Of a DNA stretch of 64,000 bases, positions 25,209 through 38,701 are shown piece by piece. This DNA is from Bostrychus sinensis (taxonomy: Eukaryota > Chordata > Actinopteri > Gobiiformes > Eleotridae): assembly GCA_020698575.1 (NCBI GenBank), contig CM036244.1, positions 24,647,034-24,711,033 on the forward strand, written 5' to 3'. The notes under the pieces were generated by a model that saw only the letters and a list, made by a program, of their open reading frames with translations, had not been told where the DNA came from and did not search any database. The position numbers and the translations under genes were made by a program. Position 1 is the stretch's first letter, and each line of letters begins with the position of its first letter.

Positions 25209-26488
25209 CAGCAAGGCAGTGTCCCTAAAACCACTATATATGTTCAATTGTTGATAGTATTTAAATAAATTTTAAAAAAGCAAATGTCTTATGATAAGTC
25301 AGATTAATTTTGTCTATCTTTTCCAATATTTGTAATGAACTATATGTTTAGATTAAATTAATATATTATTGATCCCGAAGGAAATACAGGGGCCCATATA
25401 AAATATTTAAGATGTTGTTACTGCACTATAAACATGCAAAATATATGTGTATATATTATTGCAAGTGCTGATCCCCAGCAACCTAAACATAGCTGTCTTT
25501 TGCCCCACACTTAACCTGGGACATGTTTCCCAGTGTCCCTGCAGTTACTGGAGCAGAGGAACTGATCAGTGCTGCCTCTTTTGCTTAAACCAAAGTGGCA
25601 TAAACAGTGCTTAAGTGACTTTGACTTACTCCAGCAGCAGTTGTGTTCCTCACATCCTCTGCCCAACGAACTTTACCAAAGTGCTTCTGGCTGCACCAGT
25701 GTCCTAAGCAGCTTTGATCACAAGACTCACTCTCACTGTACACCGAGTGGATCTGTGCAGAGCAGCCCACACAGAGCATCCCAAATTGGGCTTGTCACAG
25801 ACAGTCAGTCACACTCGCCACACTTGGGCTGACGCAGACACAGTCCAAGTGGCCAACTGCACTGAGGTGTTGTTTGCCTTGATTAGCCATACTTGTAGCC
25901 AGAGTCTCGGCTCCTGCCTGCACTGTATAGCCGTTCTAGCAATGTGCTTACCTCAGCCACAATCAGTCATGCTCACTGGAGTGCTCCTCAGCCTGAGCAG
26001 CTGGCGTGGTATGCTACATGAGACCAAGCAGCCATAGTTGGAGTCACATTGGCCAGAGGCGCCCTCACAGCTGCCATCATTCACACTAAGTGGGATCCTA
26101 CTGGCCACACAAGAAACCTCAGTAAACATGTGGTGGGCACACTCCCCCCGCAGGAGGCCAGGCAGATCACAGAGCCACACTCAGCCCATCAGCACTGGGA
26201 AAGATGATTATTATCTGGGGTACAAATGGGGAACTCATTGGCGGGAAAGCTATGAATTTATTTATCTATATCCATGTGCTCCATTCGCGACCGTAGATCA
26301 CAGTTAAATATGTCTTGAGCCCATGTGTGTGGTATTCTGAAGGTAATGAAACTTGATGCGTGTCCCTAGATTCATGGGAGCCACATCTGCAATGTAAGGT
26401 CTTTTCTGGTGCACACTATCTGCTCTTTAGATAAGATTAAACCATTCTTGCCGGCCTCATGTATTTCAGAGCACAGCACCATCAGTAA

Positions 26489-26513
26489 TATTTTTCCGTC
26501 ACACGGAAAAATA
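26489..26513. repeat. Perfect 11-bp stem, 3-nt loop hairpin
   Basis: TATTTTTCCGT at 26489-26499 and ACGGAAAAATA at 26503-26513 pair fully around CAC. It may be chance or a MITE relic. Confidence 0.7.
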
Positions 26514-28079
26514 GCTGGCCTCTGCCCCAGGCATGCATGCCTATTCAGCTGGGTGACGATAAATTAAAAGATAAATGGCCTTTTTGAAATTCAATGAAAT
26601 TACAATATTCACTCAATAAATCGACAGCCATAATACAGTTACATGACACTAAATCTCTTATTCACACAGGTGCAGCATGTCAAAATATGCTGATCTGTTT
26701 AACCACATCCTCTGAGTCGTATGTTTAAAAACATTGTTATAAAAAAAATGTACGTTCCATTTGTAATTTAAAATCCCAGAAACTAGGTATTGCACTTCTT
26801 GCTGTTTTTCATTAGATTTCATACACCATTTCAGTTTTTTCTTTTTACTCTCCTACACGCCTGCCACACACTCAACTGAGCAGTACTTCATAAAATAGAT
26901 AAAGAAAAATGCTGAGAAATCCCTTTAATATAGCAGCATTGTGTATTCATGTTTAACTCAAACTGGGTTATTTTTCAGCCTTTTAAACCCATACCATTAG
27001 ATGAAACATATTTCCAAAAAATGAAATGAGCTTAGTGGTCTGGCTCCATCATAAAGCTGCCTTATAGTTCACACTGTGATATTAAATATCCACAAATCCC
27101 TTGGTGTATCCTTGTTTGGATGGGATAAGGAAACGAGAAAACATATTTGCCTACAATTTGTCGCTGAGAGGAAAAGACAGATGAGAGCCTCAAGGTGAAG
27201 AGCGGCTGAACATTTGATTTATGGCTGAAATGATTCTGTTGAGTTGGACTACTGTAGAAGATCAACTCAAAGGCTCTTTGTAAGGCTATTAACCCAGAGC
27301 CCCTGCACCCCATTTTGTATTGGGCTGTATAGCTGTCAGTCATGTTTGTAATAATGGCAACTTCTGCTTACTAAGTTTCTCCAGCCGTCCTGTAAATACC
27401 AGCCCAGTTGGTGTGATCAATATCCGCTAATCAAAGAACTGCACAAAAATAGTCTTAAGTGGGAGGAATTGAATGAGAGAATAGAATTAAATCATGTTAC
27501 ATAACCACTTGACATTTGCATGCTAAATAAACAGGATATATGGTGCCCATAAAACAAGGAACAGACATGCAGAATTGATCATTTGTAAGAAGTAGACAGT
27601 AACATTTAACTTAAGTATTTCCCATTATGTGATTGATGCTGACTGCAGCATCTTTACTTAACTGTACTGTTTACTTAAACTTAGCTTTTATACAGTACAG
27701 GCTATTCATTCAGAGCAATATATTTTTTATTAAGCTGCAGCATCACAAAATAACACGCAATTTCCACATAAAAAATGAGCTCAAGGCTAAAAGAACAAAT
27801 CTTTTCCCTCTTGAAATTCAGTGCTGTAATGCTTGGATTGATTTTTGAGAGGAAATTAGATGACATTTTTCTCTTTTCAGATAGGTCAAGAACTAGTTAG
27901 ACTTCTTGATACTTTGTCCTTTTTATGTGAGGATTATTAAGTTACAAGTATTTAATTATACAATGCAAGTTCCTTTTTCAGCGAGATCAAAAGTTTAAGA
28001 ATTTCTTTACACTGAAATCTGCAATGTCGATGAAGGCAATGCTGAAACAGTACTTTAGTCAGCAATGGTTTCAAAGATA

Positions 28080-28215
28080 GGGGCACACAGTGGCAGAGTG
28101 GTTAGCGCTTGTGCCTCTCAGTAAGAAGGTTGTGGGTTTGATGACTGGAGTCTGCATGTCTTCCCTGTGTAAGCCTGTGTTTTCTATGTATATTCTGGCT
28201 TCCTCTCATAGTCTA
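28080..28215 (+). mobile_element. tRNA-derived SINE, same family as the copy at 1072
   Basis: The head GGCACACAGTGGCAGAGTGG is followed by a TAGCGCTTGTGCCTCTCAGTAAGAAGG body, a B-box-like GGTTTGATGAC near 28134 and a GTCTGCATGTCTTCCCTGTG block. This is the same order as in the SINE at 1072. It is clearly diverged. Confidence 0.75.
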
Positions 28216-31200
28216 AATACATGCATGTGTAAGGGGAATTGTTGACTATAGTTTACCTATAGTGCTGATGGTTAGCTGTTATTGTTTGTCAGGCCCATAT
28301 AGGCTACAGCCACCTGCAACCCCTAACAGTAATAGGCAGAAAAAGATGAATGACCACTGAATTTCATGTCAAGAATCCAAAGCCTACATTTTTGCAGTAT
28401 AAAAAGCACAAGTACTTAAAGGCTAAAAGTGCAGCACAGTTGACAACTGAGCTGTGATTAAAGATCTCTGCAAGAATCTGACATGTTTTCCTTCCTGGAC
28501 AAAGTGATTTGTGGGACATTTGATTGATGGGAATGACTTGGAAATTCCATCCGAGAAAAAACAGCACATCTCATGTTCCCCCACTGGTGCATCATGGCTC
28601 TCGGTGAAAACCACAAGTCCTGGGATGAAATGAAGACTGACAGATGTTTGCTCTTTGGCCCAACGTCTTCTCTTACCCCATTTCACTGGTTCCTTTAGAG
28701 TACTGTCTGACAGTTATAGCTTCTAGTCTGGTGACTGGATGGCGATGTTAAAATATTAATGCAGATACATTTTTCAGGCTTACTGCACCTAGAAAAGCTT
28801 TGATTTAAGTCAGGGTGTGGTAGGTTAATGGAGCAGTAATTAAACGCTGCGTTTATTATTCCCATGTGGGACAGTTTAACCGTCTGGGACTGATGTAATA
28901 ATTTAATTGTTATGCACTTTTTAACCTGTCATCTAGACTGTGAACGCCATTAGGACTTGAGCTAAATCGGTGAAATGTATCTATACGTTTAAAAAAGTCA
29001 GCAATGTGCGCTTCCTACTGCTTGTCAGTAAGTTAATGAATGATTTATTAGCATAAGGTGTAGCTGTCAAGATTTTTGGTGAACCCCTTAGAAAACTTAT
29101 TTTGCATAATGCCTGAAAACCGATGTGACATGGAGGGTGCAGCTCATTAATGAAACTAGAGAGTAGGAAGTGTAAATATTTCAATAGCCAAGCCATTGTT
29201 GCTTCTGGGATTGTGTGGAAATCTCTCATTGGCAACACACTTTACTGGGTACTTAACTGGAAAAGGACATGTATATAACCTGTCTGTGTTAAGTGGTTCA
29301 TAACTCATTGCTTCCTGGATTAAAGCTAAAATTTCTCTGAGTGCCAATTTGAGGCTTATTCATACACCACTAAAAAGCATAAGAAAGATTTTTATGTATG
29401 GTAATATGGATATGGCCTTTGAGTTTCATTGGCCTATTGCAAGTTGTATAAGTGACTGCACAGACAGAGAGCAAGTTTAAAATCCCCTATCATCTGTGAA
29501 TTGGAAGGAAATTATGAAGCAGGTGATAAATTAGTTTTATTTTCCTTCTAAAAACCCAATTCCTTGTAACTGGGATATTTTGACTCCAGTGTCTTGTACG
29601 GCAGGAAGCACAGGTGCTGCTAATAATGATAGCTCTGTTCTGATCAAATAAGATGTGACATTGTGACAGTGAGGCCACATGCTCAATACCATGACCTTCA
29701 AACCGAGTAGCTAAATGGAATTCAGCCATCATTAATTATCCTTTCCCCATGTCAAAATGACTTTTGTGAAAGGCCAGTTGACATATAATGATTAATATTG
29801 GGTTTTTATGCTCCAATATTTTTGATGTATGATTAAAAATGTTATCTAGATACCAGCCCTCGGCCCATTGTTTTTCATTTACTTCCAAGTCAGTATGTAT
29901 CTGTATGTAGGGGCAGGTTGGCACCCTGTAGCCTAAAACAGCTCGACTATAGCATGTTTCAGACCAAACTGTTCCAACAATTAAACACCTGCTGGGTGGC
30001 TACAAACGTTTTTGAAAATGAATCAAATCTGCAATCAGAAGGTTAATCATGAAACAATTACTGCCACGCAAACAAGTGGAGCATGCTGCTTTCCGTGAAT
30101 AATGTAGACACCCCTAGGGCCAATTAGCAGGGTGCATCATCACTTCAAATGGGATTTCTCAGGTGATAACTTGCCTGGCCTAATATTGAACAATGTGTGA
30201 TTTCTCAGGGCTGTACTATGGAGCATGCTAACATTAATCACCTTCTGCAGTTAGGATTGCAACATTGTTCCAATGACTTGTGTGTTTTTTTCATTCACAC
30301 ATTATTGAATGCAGTCTAACAATGCATGCTGTGCCATGCCACTCAAATGCATATTCCCACTGCATCCGCACAGCAGTTGATTGCTCTGCCAACTCGCATT
30401 GTGAATCCCAGCACACGACAGAGAACAACACATCAAGTCACAGGAGAATTTTCCTTGTATTGTTTTCAGCTTATACATAAACTTGAATTCAAATAATTAT
30501 ACTGTTTGACTTTCAGTTCTAGCTCATTTAATGGGCAAGAATCACATGTTTTTCTGTGAATTCACTGTTTACTAAACCTCAGTACTTTGAGCAGCTGTAA
30601 AACCAGGAACATTTTCTCACACATAGTTGTAGAAATGTTGGCTCATTGATGTTAGGCACCCATTGATAGTTCAGTAGAAAAGATACATGTGCTTTATACA
30701 TTTTTTTTTTTTTTTTTTGTGATCATTTATCTCTTGTGTAAAGTGCTTTAAACTATCCTTTCATTATGAGGTCAATGGGCAAATAAACCATTGCTGCTAG
30801 CCTTGAGTTACTGGTCTGACTGTAGATGGCAGCACCGTTAATTAAAACCACAGTTCAGAGTTTCTTTCTCCAGCCCGATTCATGAAGCTGTGTAGACTTT
30901 CTTCAGGCAGTAATGATAATCTATTGAGCGGTTGCAGGAGTTGTCAGACTTGGATATTAATTTCCTCTCAATGTGGGGCCCTGCTCTGTCGGCCCATGAA
31001 TGCTATCATCTATTGGGAGAATGTCATCTGGTTAAGCTCTGTTTGACATCTATTTTCTCACTCAAATTTTATCAAAGGTTTTTAATAAAAGCGTGAAAAT
31101 GGTGGTTTACTGTCAGGGAAATTTGTAATGAGGAGATCATTTTAAACTCAGTCTTTTTATGCTTTCATATTTTTAGTAACCAAAAGCCTACATTACCTAA

Positions 31201-33975
31201 TAAATGCTATTTTCTATATCTCAAACAATGTATATATGTATATGTATATACACTTTTTTCTTTGCTCCTTGTTATGTACATAGGGTTTTCTCATAAATAT
31301 AAACCTAATAGTAACACAACAGCAGTATAAACAGTGAGGCTTCTGGTCTGATAGCTGAGGTGTTGAGCCGTGCACCGTGCAATAAAGCCTAAGGTAATAC
31401 AAGTGCACAGGTGGTGGATGCTAGAGGAGCTATTGCTATTCACTGGGAATCCATGATGAACTCTGACAGTTTTCACCTGGAAGGAAGCCCCTTGTCCCAC
31501 TCCAACAGCTGCTTTCTAGTTTTTTTAATACAATAGTCGTGATAGCTTTTGTGCAGATGTGTAGTACTCTTGTGTGTGTCTGTGAACACTATCGGTATTT
31601 ACATACTCATTTACATGATGAAATGTATCTGACTGGGTATATTAATCACAGCAGCATAATAAATGTTACTTCATTAATGTTGTAATGTTGGGGAACAGTT
31701 ACAGATGATGTGTGTATTTTCAGATAATTGTAGCCTAATGTATAAAAGTATTTGTAATATATGAGAGGATACTGACGCAGAATGCTTTTGTGGATTTTTT
31801 TACATATTGAAAAATAACCCAAATGTTTCATTAACATTATTAGTGCTGCTTGGCCAGCCATTCACCTTTCACGCAAGCCATCTTCTACCAATTACCTACC
31901 AACCAATCATAATAATTTATCCAAAATGTCAGTCCATCGCGTGTTTATTTGTTCCATCTGTTTGTTCCATCCCCTGGAAATCCAACTTGGGTCAACTAGG
32001 GGGAATAAAAAGATTTAGGGTGGATAGAAAAGAAAAAAAAGATGGTTTCTATTAGAGAATTTCCCAGGAGCTTGTTATACACCATTGCACCACAAGATAG
32101 AGTCATGAGCTAGTGTGCAGTAAAGTGTGAAGACAGCTGTTTCTTCAGAAACCATAAACTGTAAATTGAGAAGCTTTCTATACATGCTAGTGAAAAATAA
32201 TTGTGCGGTACTGTAAAATCTTCATCATTAAAACGAAACAGGCCTAAGTAATGCTCTTCTCCATGTAATACTATAGACTTTTTATGTGCGCTCTTAAGTG
32301 TCAATCGATCATTAGTTTTTAGTGCACAGGAATCATACAAGATCCAATTTTTCTATGCCTGTCAAAATTTGATGAATGAATATCAAATTGTGCATATTCA
32401 GCAGAATCTTAGTGGAATTTTGCAGCTTTACTCTTCACACCGTTGTGCTCAATTAGGCATGCATTATAGATGTTCACCATTTTCTGTCTGACAAGTGAAA
32501 AGTGTTGAAGGCTTACAGAAATACTGGATCAAAGTGTTTGCCAATATGGCTTTATTTCACTGGCTGAAACATCCAGGAAGAAAAAGGTGTTGAAATGCTC
32601 TACACAGGCCAGGGAGCAGAATTAGATGAGACCATTCCCTAAGCAGCAGAGCATCATGATTTTATGGAAGTCAAGGTGACACGTCTGGGTTTAACATTAC
32701 ACTACCTGCAGGCACTTTACACACATTTGCTCTTTTTGTGTTGTTTTCTCATTCGTCTTTGGGTTTTCATTTAAAAGCCTATATGCTCCTGCTCTGCCTG
32801 GTCAAATATGAAGTTATCATCATTGTCACATGCACTTACTATCACCACACCCTCAGTGTATTCTTAAATTTGTTGTCTTCTTTTTTATTTCTAAAAACGA
32901 TTTCAACATCAAAATACAAATGTTTAGGTGCTGCGACAGTGTTTTGCTTTTAACCACTTTGGCCTCATTTCAGAAACCAAGTTCCCGCTCTACTGTCATG
33001 TAAATTTAAGCACCCAGCGTGAAAAGTCCACATTTGTGGCTATAAAAGTAACTCCATCTGCTATGTTTTTTTTTATTCATTTGCCTATGCTAATAAATTG
33101 ATGCACTGCATTACAAGATGTTACACTGTTTGCTGCACCAGTGTCAAAACATAGACTTTTTATAGAGATCTTGGCTAAACCAGTGAGTGCTAGTTTCCTG
33201 CCAAGTTTCGTACTAATAAAAACATTTATCAGGTCGCTTTAACTTAAATTCAATGGGGATTAAATCTACTAAACTGTGATTAAACCGGACCGCAAAAGCC
33301 ACCCTCATTCTACACTTTTATTGTTCCTTTCAGCACCTTTGCGCAGTATAGTTACACTGTGCATTAGTCAGCCAAGCCTTGGCACAGAAAGATGGAAGTG
33401 ACAGTACCAAATTTATCTTTTTTCTGCCCTAAAACAGCAACAGTGACTTATTGTCATGTAGAGCTTACTTCATAATGGGTTCACTGTATTCTCATCACAT
33501 ATCTGTGAGGAACAAACCCTAGTCATGGCAAATTATTACCAGTGTAACGTAATAGTGATGAGGCCCACTGGAAGTCATTTCGCCTGGCAGCTTATGCATT
33601 GATCATTTGGCAGCTTAATGATCGTAATACTGCATATGCCTTTGGTCCCAAACAGAGTGAGGGGACGATTCCTACTCATTAGAGGTCCACCCGTGAGTGG
33701 GCTGCAATTCTCAACTGTTTATTGGACTTGGAATAAGAAATCTAAGAAAAAAAACACCTGCTTTTCATCTACTGGCCTCCTCTTTTCACAGATTGGTCTG
33801 TTGAGCATGATATAAGAGTGGGGATGATTTAAAAAAAAATCCAGAGCCTTTTTACGGAGAATGTTATATTTTGTTTAGCGTTCTGTACCATTGAAAATTG
33901 ACCAATTTTTGTCTCATTCAGGAGCTATCTTTCTCTTTATTCTGGTGCTATTTTAGAACCTTTCCCTATTCAATG

Positions 33976-34338
33976 GAGCACAACAGTGCCAGTCTCCCTC
34001 TGGTGCCAGAAGTAAATTTCCCATTAATTTTCCCCATAGACTTTTTGAAAAATATGTATACTAAGAGTTTAAAAGGCTTGGCGGAGTTTCAACTCATGAC
34101 CATAACACGATTAATTTCAAAAAGACTATCTAAAACTTTAAAAATTCAGCAAAATGCATTTGTAACTTTGCCGTTTATAGTGAAATTATTTGTTTTATGG
34201 TCATGAATTACCACATAGCTGATTAGCCTCCCTCGAGCCGTTGAACTCTTAATATACATATTTTTCGAAAAGTCAATGGGAAAAATAAATGGGAATTTTA
34301 CTTCCACCCACCGGGGGTGGGCAGGCACTGTTGAGCTC
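33976..34338. mobile_element. Palindromic MITE
   Basis: The left GAGCACAACAGTGCC and the inverse of the right end, GAGCTCAACAGTGCC, begin arms of about 140 bp. They remain aligned through GGAAGTAAAATTCCC-like, TTTTTCCCATTGACTTT-like and AAAAATATGTATA(C/T)TAAGAG blocks. The arms meet near AACTCATGACCATAA and its inverse. There is no coding capacity. This is a familiar kind of teleost palindromic MITE; the superfamily is not determined. Confidence 0.75.
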
Positions 34339-34802
34339 TACAGAAAGTGAGTTATTTTATTCCCCAGGAGGAGTTATTCCTTAACATACATTAATATTGA
34401 TTGTTCTAATTTAAACTTTTTAAATAAATAATGCTCCTTTTGAAGAAAACACTGACCCGCTCTGTGACATTGATGTCATTTGTTCCAGTCAGTCATGTCT
34501 ACCCAGACTGCAATATGAGTGTTGGATGAGGTCAAGACGAGGGCATTGACAATAAGAGCCACTCAAGCTACTCAGAGAGTTGTTATGTAAATATGTACCC
34601 ACCAGTATGTCTAGAGGAGACACTAATGGCTGTAACTTGATGATTCTGCATCTATTAAACAAAAAGCAGGACATATGATGAAACAAAATGTTTGAGGGTT
34701 TGGTGCTATTTATACTTAGCCATTTTCTTTTTGATGCCTATTTCACCTGGCCGAGAGAAGTGGCCTGTCACAGTACTTGTAACTGAAAATATAGCACCAA
34801 TT

Positions 34803-34843
34803 AGATTATACGATTTGTACTTCTTGTACAAATAGTATAATCT
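34803..34843. repeat. 18-bp stem hairpin with one mismatch
   Basis: AGATTATACGATTTGTAC at 34803-34820 and GTACAAATAGTATAATCT at 34826-34843 pair with one mismatch around the loop TTCTT. Pairing does not extend beyond this, so a microRNA precursor is unlikely. Confidence 0.8.
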
Positions 34844-35059
34844 TGTTCAGCATAAGTTGTGAAATATAGTAACACTGGAACCTTAATACATTTTCTGATT
34901 GTTGGGACTAGCACATATGAATATGGCATAAATTGTGTCTAGTATTAGCAATAGTAGAGTATATGTATATATTTATTTATTAAAACAAAAAAAAAACACT
35001 TTAAAAACTGCTTTAAAATTTAAAATTTTATATTGTATAATGTATATCATATACTTCAC

Positions 35060-35487
35060 TTAAAGGTACTATGGGCTGTATATTTTTTAATACTTTATAA
35101 AAATACCCACATTTGACCCCAGATATGATGTAAACATGTTAAAATCAAATAATAGTTTTACTGATAACAATGGTACAGCTGACAATAAAAAAAATACATA
35201 ATAGCCAAGTTGTTTATGTTTATATTTTTGTTTGTTTTTGTTGTTGTTTTGGTTTTAAAACCATGCAATCAGAAAAGCTGAAAGCGATCCATGCTCTGGT
35301 TGACACATAGCCTAATTTGTACAGGCAGTAGTTATGGACACAGCTAACAGCAGAGCTACAAACCCAGTTGGCAATAAACCTAAAGAGCTTACTGTGACTG
35401 GCAACCCATGAGACCATTGTTCTGATTTAGACTGCAGTACCGTTTTTTTAAACCAGTACAAGCGCATGCTGCTTCCAGTACCTTTAA
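35060..35487. mobile_element. MITE with TTAA target site (piggyBac or Kolobok type)
   Basis: TTAA at 35060-35063 precedes AGGTACT, and AGTACCT precedes TTAA at 35484-35487. This gives perfect 7-bp inverted ends inside TTAA duplications, or 13 bp if the flanking AC/GT bases are counted. The 420-bp interior has no coding potential and includes a TTTTGTTTGTTTTTG tract. TTAA duplication is known for piggyBac and Kolobok transposons. An AGG start suits Kolobok better than the CCY start usual in piggyBac. Confidence 0.6.
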
Positions 35488-37233
35488 GTTATTATTTACA
35501 GACAGACATCTGCCGTCATTTGTAGGATGGCTTAATAGGACACTGATGTGTGAAATTTGTGTTTAAAAAAACATGCCTCAAATTAGTATGAATATGAATT
35601 TATGTTTTGGGTGTAAGTGACACTTTCGCTGTAAAGCAACTGGAGAGCAGGATTGTCTTGAAATGACATTTTCCTGACAACTTGGCAGTAAGAAACTACG
35701 ACCTGCCAGCTCTTTTTTTAGCATTCAGTATTTTTACTCCTAAGCAAATCATTTGGTGTACTCATCTGAACTCATCAAAGTTGTTTATAGCTTTTTAATT
35801 CTGTCAAATATGATTATGTGACTAATTGTCTTTTTGTTTTTGCACAGATAAATCAAAATGGCATTTGATATATGATACTTGCATAGGGGGAAACTTTGCT
35901 TTCTGTGTTCTGTCACCTTAGGCAAGCTATTTTTAATTTGCCAACAAAAGCACTACGTCTTTCTTTCCTGTTCTTTGGTCCTTTGTGTTAGAGGCTTGTT
36001 TCAGCCTCAGGGACAGCTGAGCCCCTGATTTGCATGACAGGTATTGGTAATCGTGTAGACTGTGGCCAGCAGCATGCTGTTAATGGGTAGTGTCTCTCTT
36101 TTATTGAGTATGTTGTACTAGGGACGTCTACAAAGGTTTTTAGTTGATTTTCTTATGGCAGCATAGTAATTGCTGCTTGAAAACAATCAGCACAATAGAA
36201 AAATATGAGGCACAGTGGGACTTTTTTTATTTGTTTTTAGTCAATTGAAAGTTTTGGTGACCACATAATTACAGCGTTCTAACAGAAGTGCAGAAATGGT
36301 GCAAATGACCCTCAAGGTTTTAAGCTACCTGAAGTTTTTTATTCTTAGAGGCTAAGATGACATATACCCGGTGATGGTCTCTTGGCGAGGGGAAATGGCA
36401 TGAATGGGTAGGCAATATATGTCAGGAAATTAGTGAATGCAATTTTCCAAGCGACATTACGAGACAAGGAAATGAGCGAGCCCACTCCAGAGGGCATCCC
36501 ATTGGCTTCACAGGAAACATAAAGGCTTTAATACAGAACGATCAGAATCGGCTACAGGCAAACCTAATTTTCTGAACGTACACTGAACAGAAAAATGACT
36601 GTGCCACAAAACATAGGAACTCAGCTGAGTGCAGTTTGTTGTTTACTAACATTTATCAAGTCTAATGCAAGGTTGGTTTTATTTGACACAGTCTGGGACT
36701 TGGTGTGCCCCTGAGGTTGGCATCTGCTGGAAGTTAGAAGAGGGACTGATATTATGAAAGATACATTTTCATTCGACTTCACATTGCTCTCAGTGTGTTC
36801 ATGAGAGGCTGCAGCGCTACATCACTGCCTCTGTAAGACACATGTTTAGCTGCATCTATGCAACAAATGAATGGATGTCTGATTTATGGGAAGAAGCATC
36901 CTCTGACACAGGTTATGACTGCATATGTCCTAGCATCAATAAAGCCCAGATTTATGATACAAAACAGCCACTCATATTGATTCTTGTCAAATCCCCTGTT
37001 TGTGCATTGATTAAAATACTGTAGATGCATAGGCTACATAGTATGTCATAGTAAAAGCCTTTAGACTAATTTATTGCACCGTTATATATTTATTAGATTG
37101 ATTAACTGTTTTCGTTAAAGTTATTTGGCTATGTTTCACCTTAAATGCAAAGAAGGTGGACAGCAGTGTTAGTTCCGCCTCCTAGCTGTAGCTGTATATG
37201 GAGGACTGTGAGCGCCACGCGAAAAGGAATAAT

Positions 37234-37386
37234 GCTTTTAATAAGAGTTTTTAAAAGAGCCTTTATAAATGGATTACTAAATGCTTTTATTAAAAGAGTT
37301 TTTAAAAGTTTATTTAATAAAGAGATTGCTAAATACTTTTATTAAAAGAGTTTTTAAAAGAGCCTTTAATAAATGGATTACTAAAT
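37234..37386. repeat. Left-arm tandem repeat, 3 units of 49-52 bp
   Basis: Three consecutive units share the shape GCTTTTATTAAAAGAG, then TTTTTAAAAG, then a GGATTACTAAAT end. They measure 49, 52 and 52 bp. They pair with units 5, 4 and 3 of the right arm. Confidence 0.9.
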
Positions 37387-38701
37387 GGTTTTAATAAAAG
37401 GATTAATAGCGTTATTCGTTAATCCATTTAGGAATCCGATTTCTAAATGTATTTACAAAACCTTTTCGAAAAAGCATTTGCAAAATGTATTAGCTTCTCC
37501 CATTAGTTTCTCCTTTTAGCTTTTCCGTGGCGTTCCTGGTCCTCCTGGCTAAAGTTAAATAAACTAAAAAGCAAAGCGATGTAATGAGCTCTGTGATTGG
37601 TCAGAGCTACACACGCTCTGATTGGCCAGACAATAGGGGTTATGCGCTAACTACTTCTGCATTCGGCTAAACTCAATGATCCACTTCCGGTCACAGCTTG
37701 TAAGCGAGCAGGCAGACAAGGGCAGCTTCAAAAAACATATTTATATCTTACACATCGCAAAATAAAATCACCGAACTAACGCTGCAATGGACTAACGCAG
37801 TTTTATCCTTCAAACAAGGGTTTTAGCATTTGTACGCTGAGCGCGGATGCGGGATATGTGTCAATTAACTAAAGCCGTCACGCGGCGCACTTTATTTCAG
37901 CGGATATAAAGCACACAGGAACATTTCACTGAAGTATGCAACCAAAAACAGCACAGTGTGCACAAAAACATCTGAAAAGTGCCACAGAAGAGCTGTGAAA
38001 GCGGCTTCAAAACATCAGGTTGTAGCCTCAGAGTGTAGAAATTAGTAAATACATCAAAGTGCCTTAATAGGTGTATAATAAATTAAGACTGTGCTAAAAG
38101 GGGCAGTTGTGTTGTTTGTGATTGTGTATCATGTAATTTAACTTGCTGTGTGCTTTATATCCGCTGAAATAAAGTGCGCCGGGTGACGGCTTTAGTTAAT
38201 TGACAACAATATCCCAGCCTCTGCTCTCAGCGACTAGTGAAATATTTAACACACAAATGCTAAAACCCTTTTTGAAGGATAAAACCGCGTTAGTCCAAAG
38301 CAGTGTTAGTCTGGTGATTTTATTTTGCGATGTGTACAACATAAATATGTTTTTTGAAGCTGCCCTTGTCCGGCTGCTCGCTTACAAGCTGTGACCGGAA
38401 GTGGTTCATTCCATTTAGCCGAATGCAAAAGTAGTTAGCGCATAACCCCTGTTTTCTGGGCAATCAGAGCGCGAGTAGCTCTGACCAATCACAGAGCTCG
38501 TTACATCTCTTTCCTTTTTCTTTTATTTAACTTTAGCCAGGAGGACCAGGAACGCCACGGAAAAGCTAAAAGGAGAAGCTAATCGGAGAAGCTAATACAT
38601 TTTGCAAATGCTTTTCCAAAAAGGTTTTGTAAATACATTTAGAAATCGGTTCCCTAAATGGATTAATGAATAACGCTATTAATCCTTCTTTTATTAAAAC
38701 C

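Noticed and set aside
25569..26307. Cluster of overlapping frames on both strands
   Set aside because: Frames of 64-107 codons overlap in several phases without a recognisable product. The higher GC content explains the scarcity of stops.
34803..34843. MicroRNA precursor
   Set aside because: The stem is only 18 bp with a 5-nt loop, and there is no further pairing. Canonical precursors need a longer stem.
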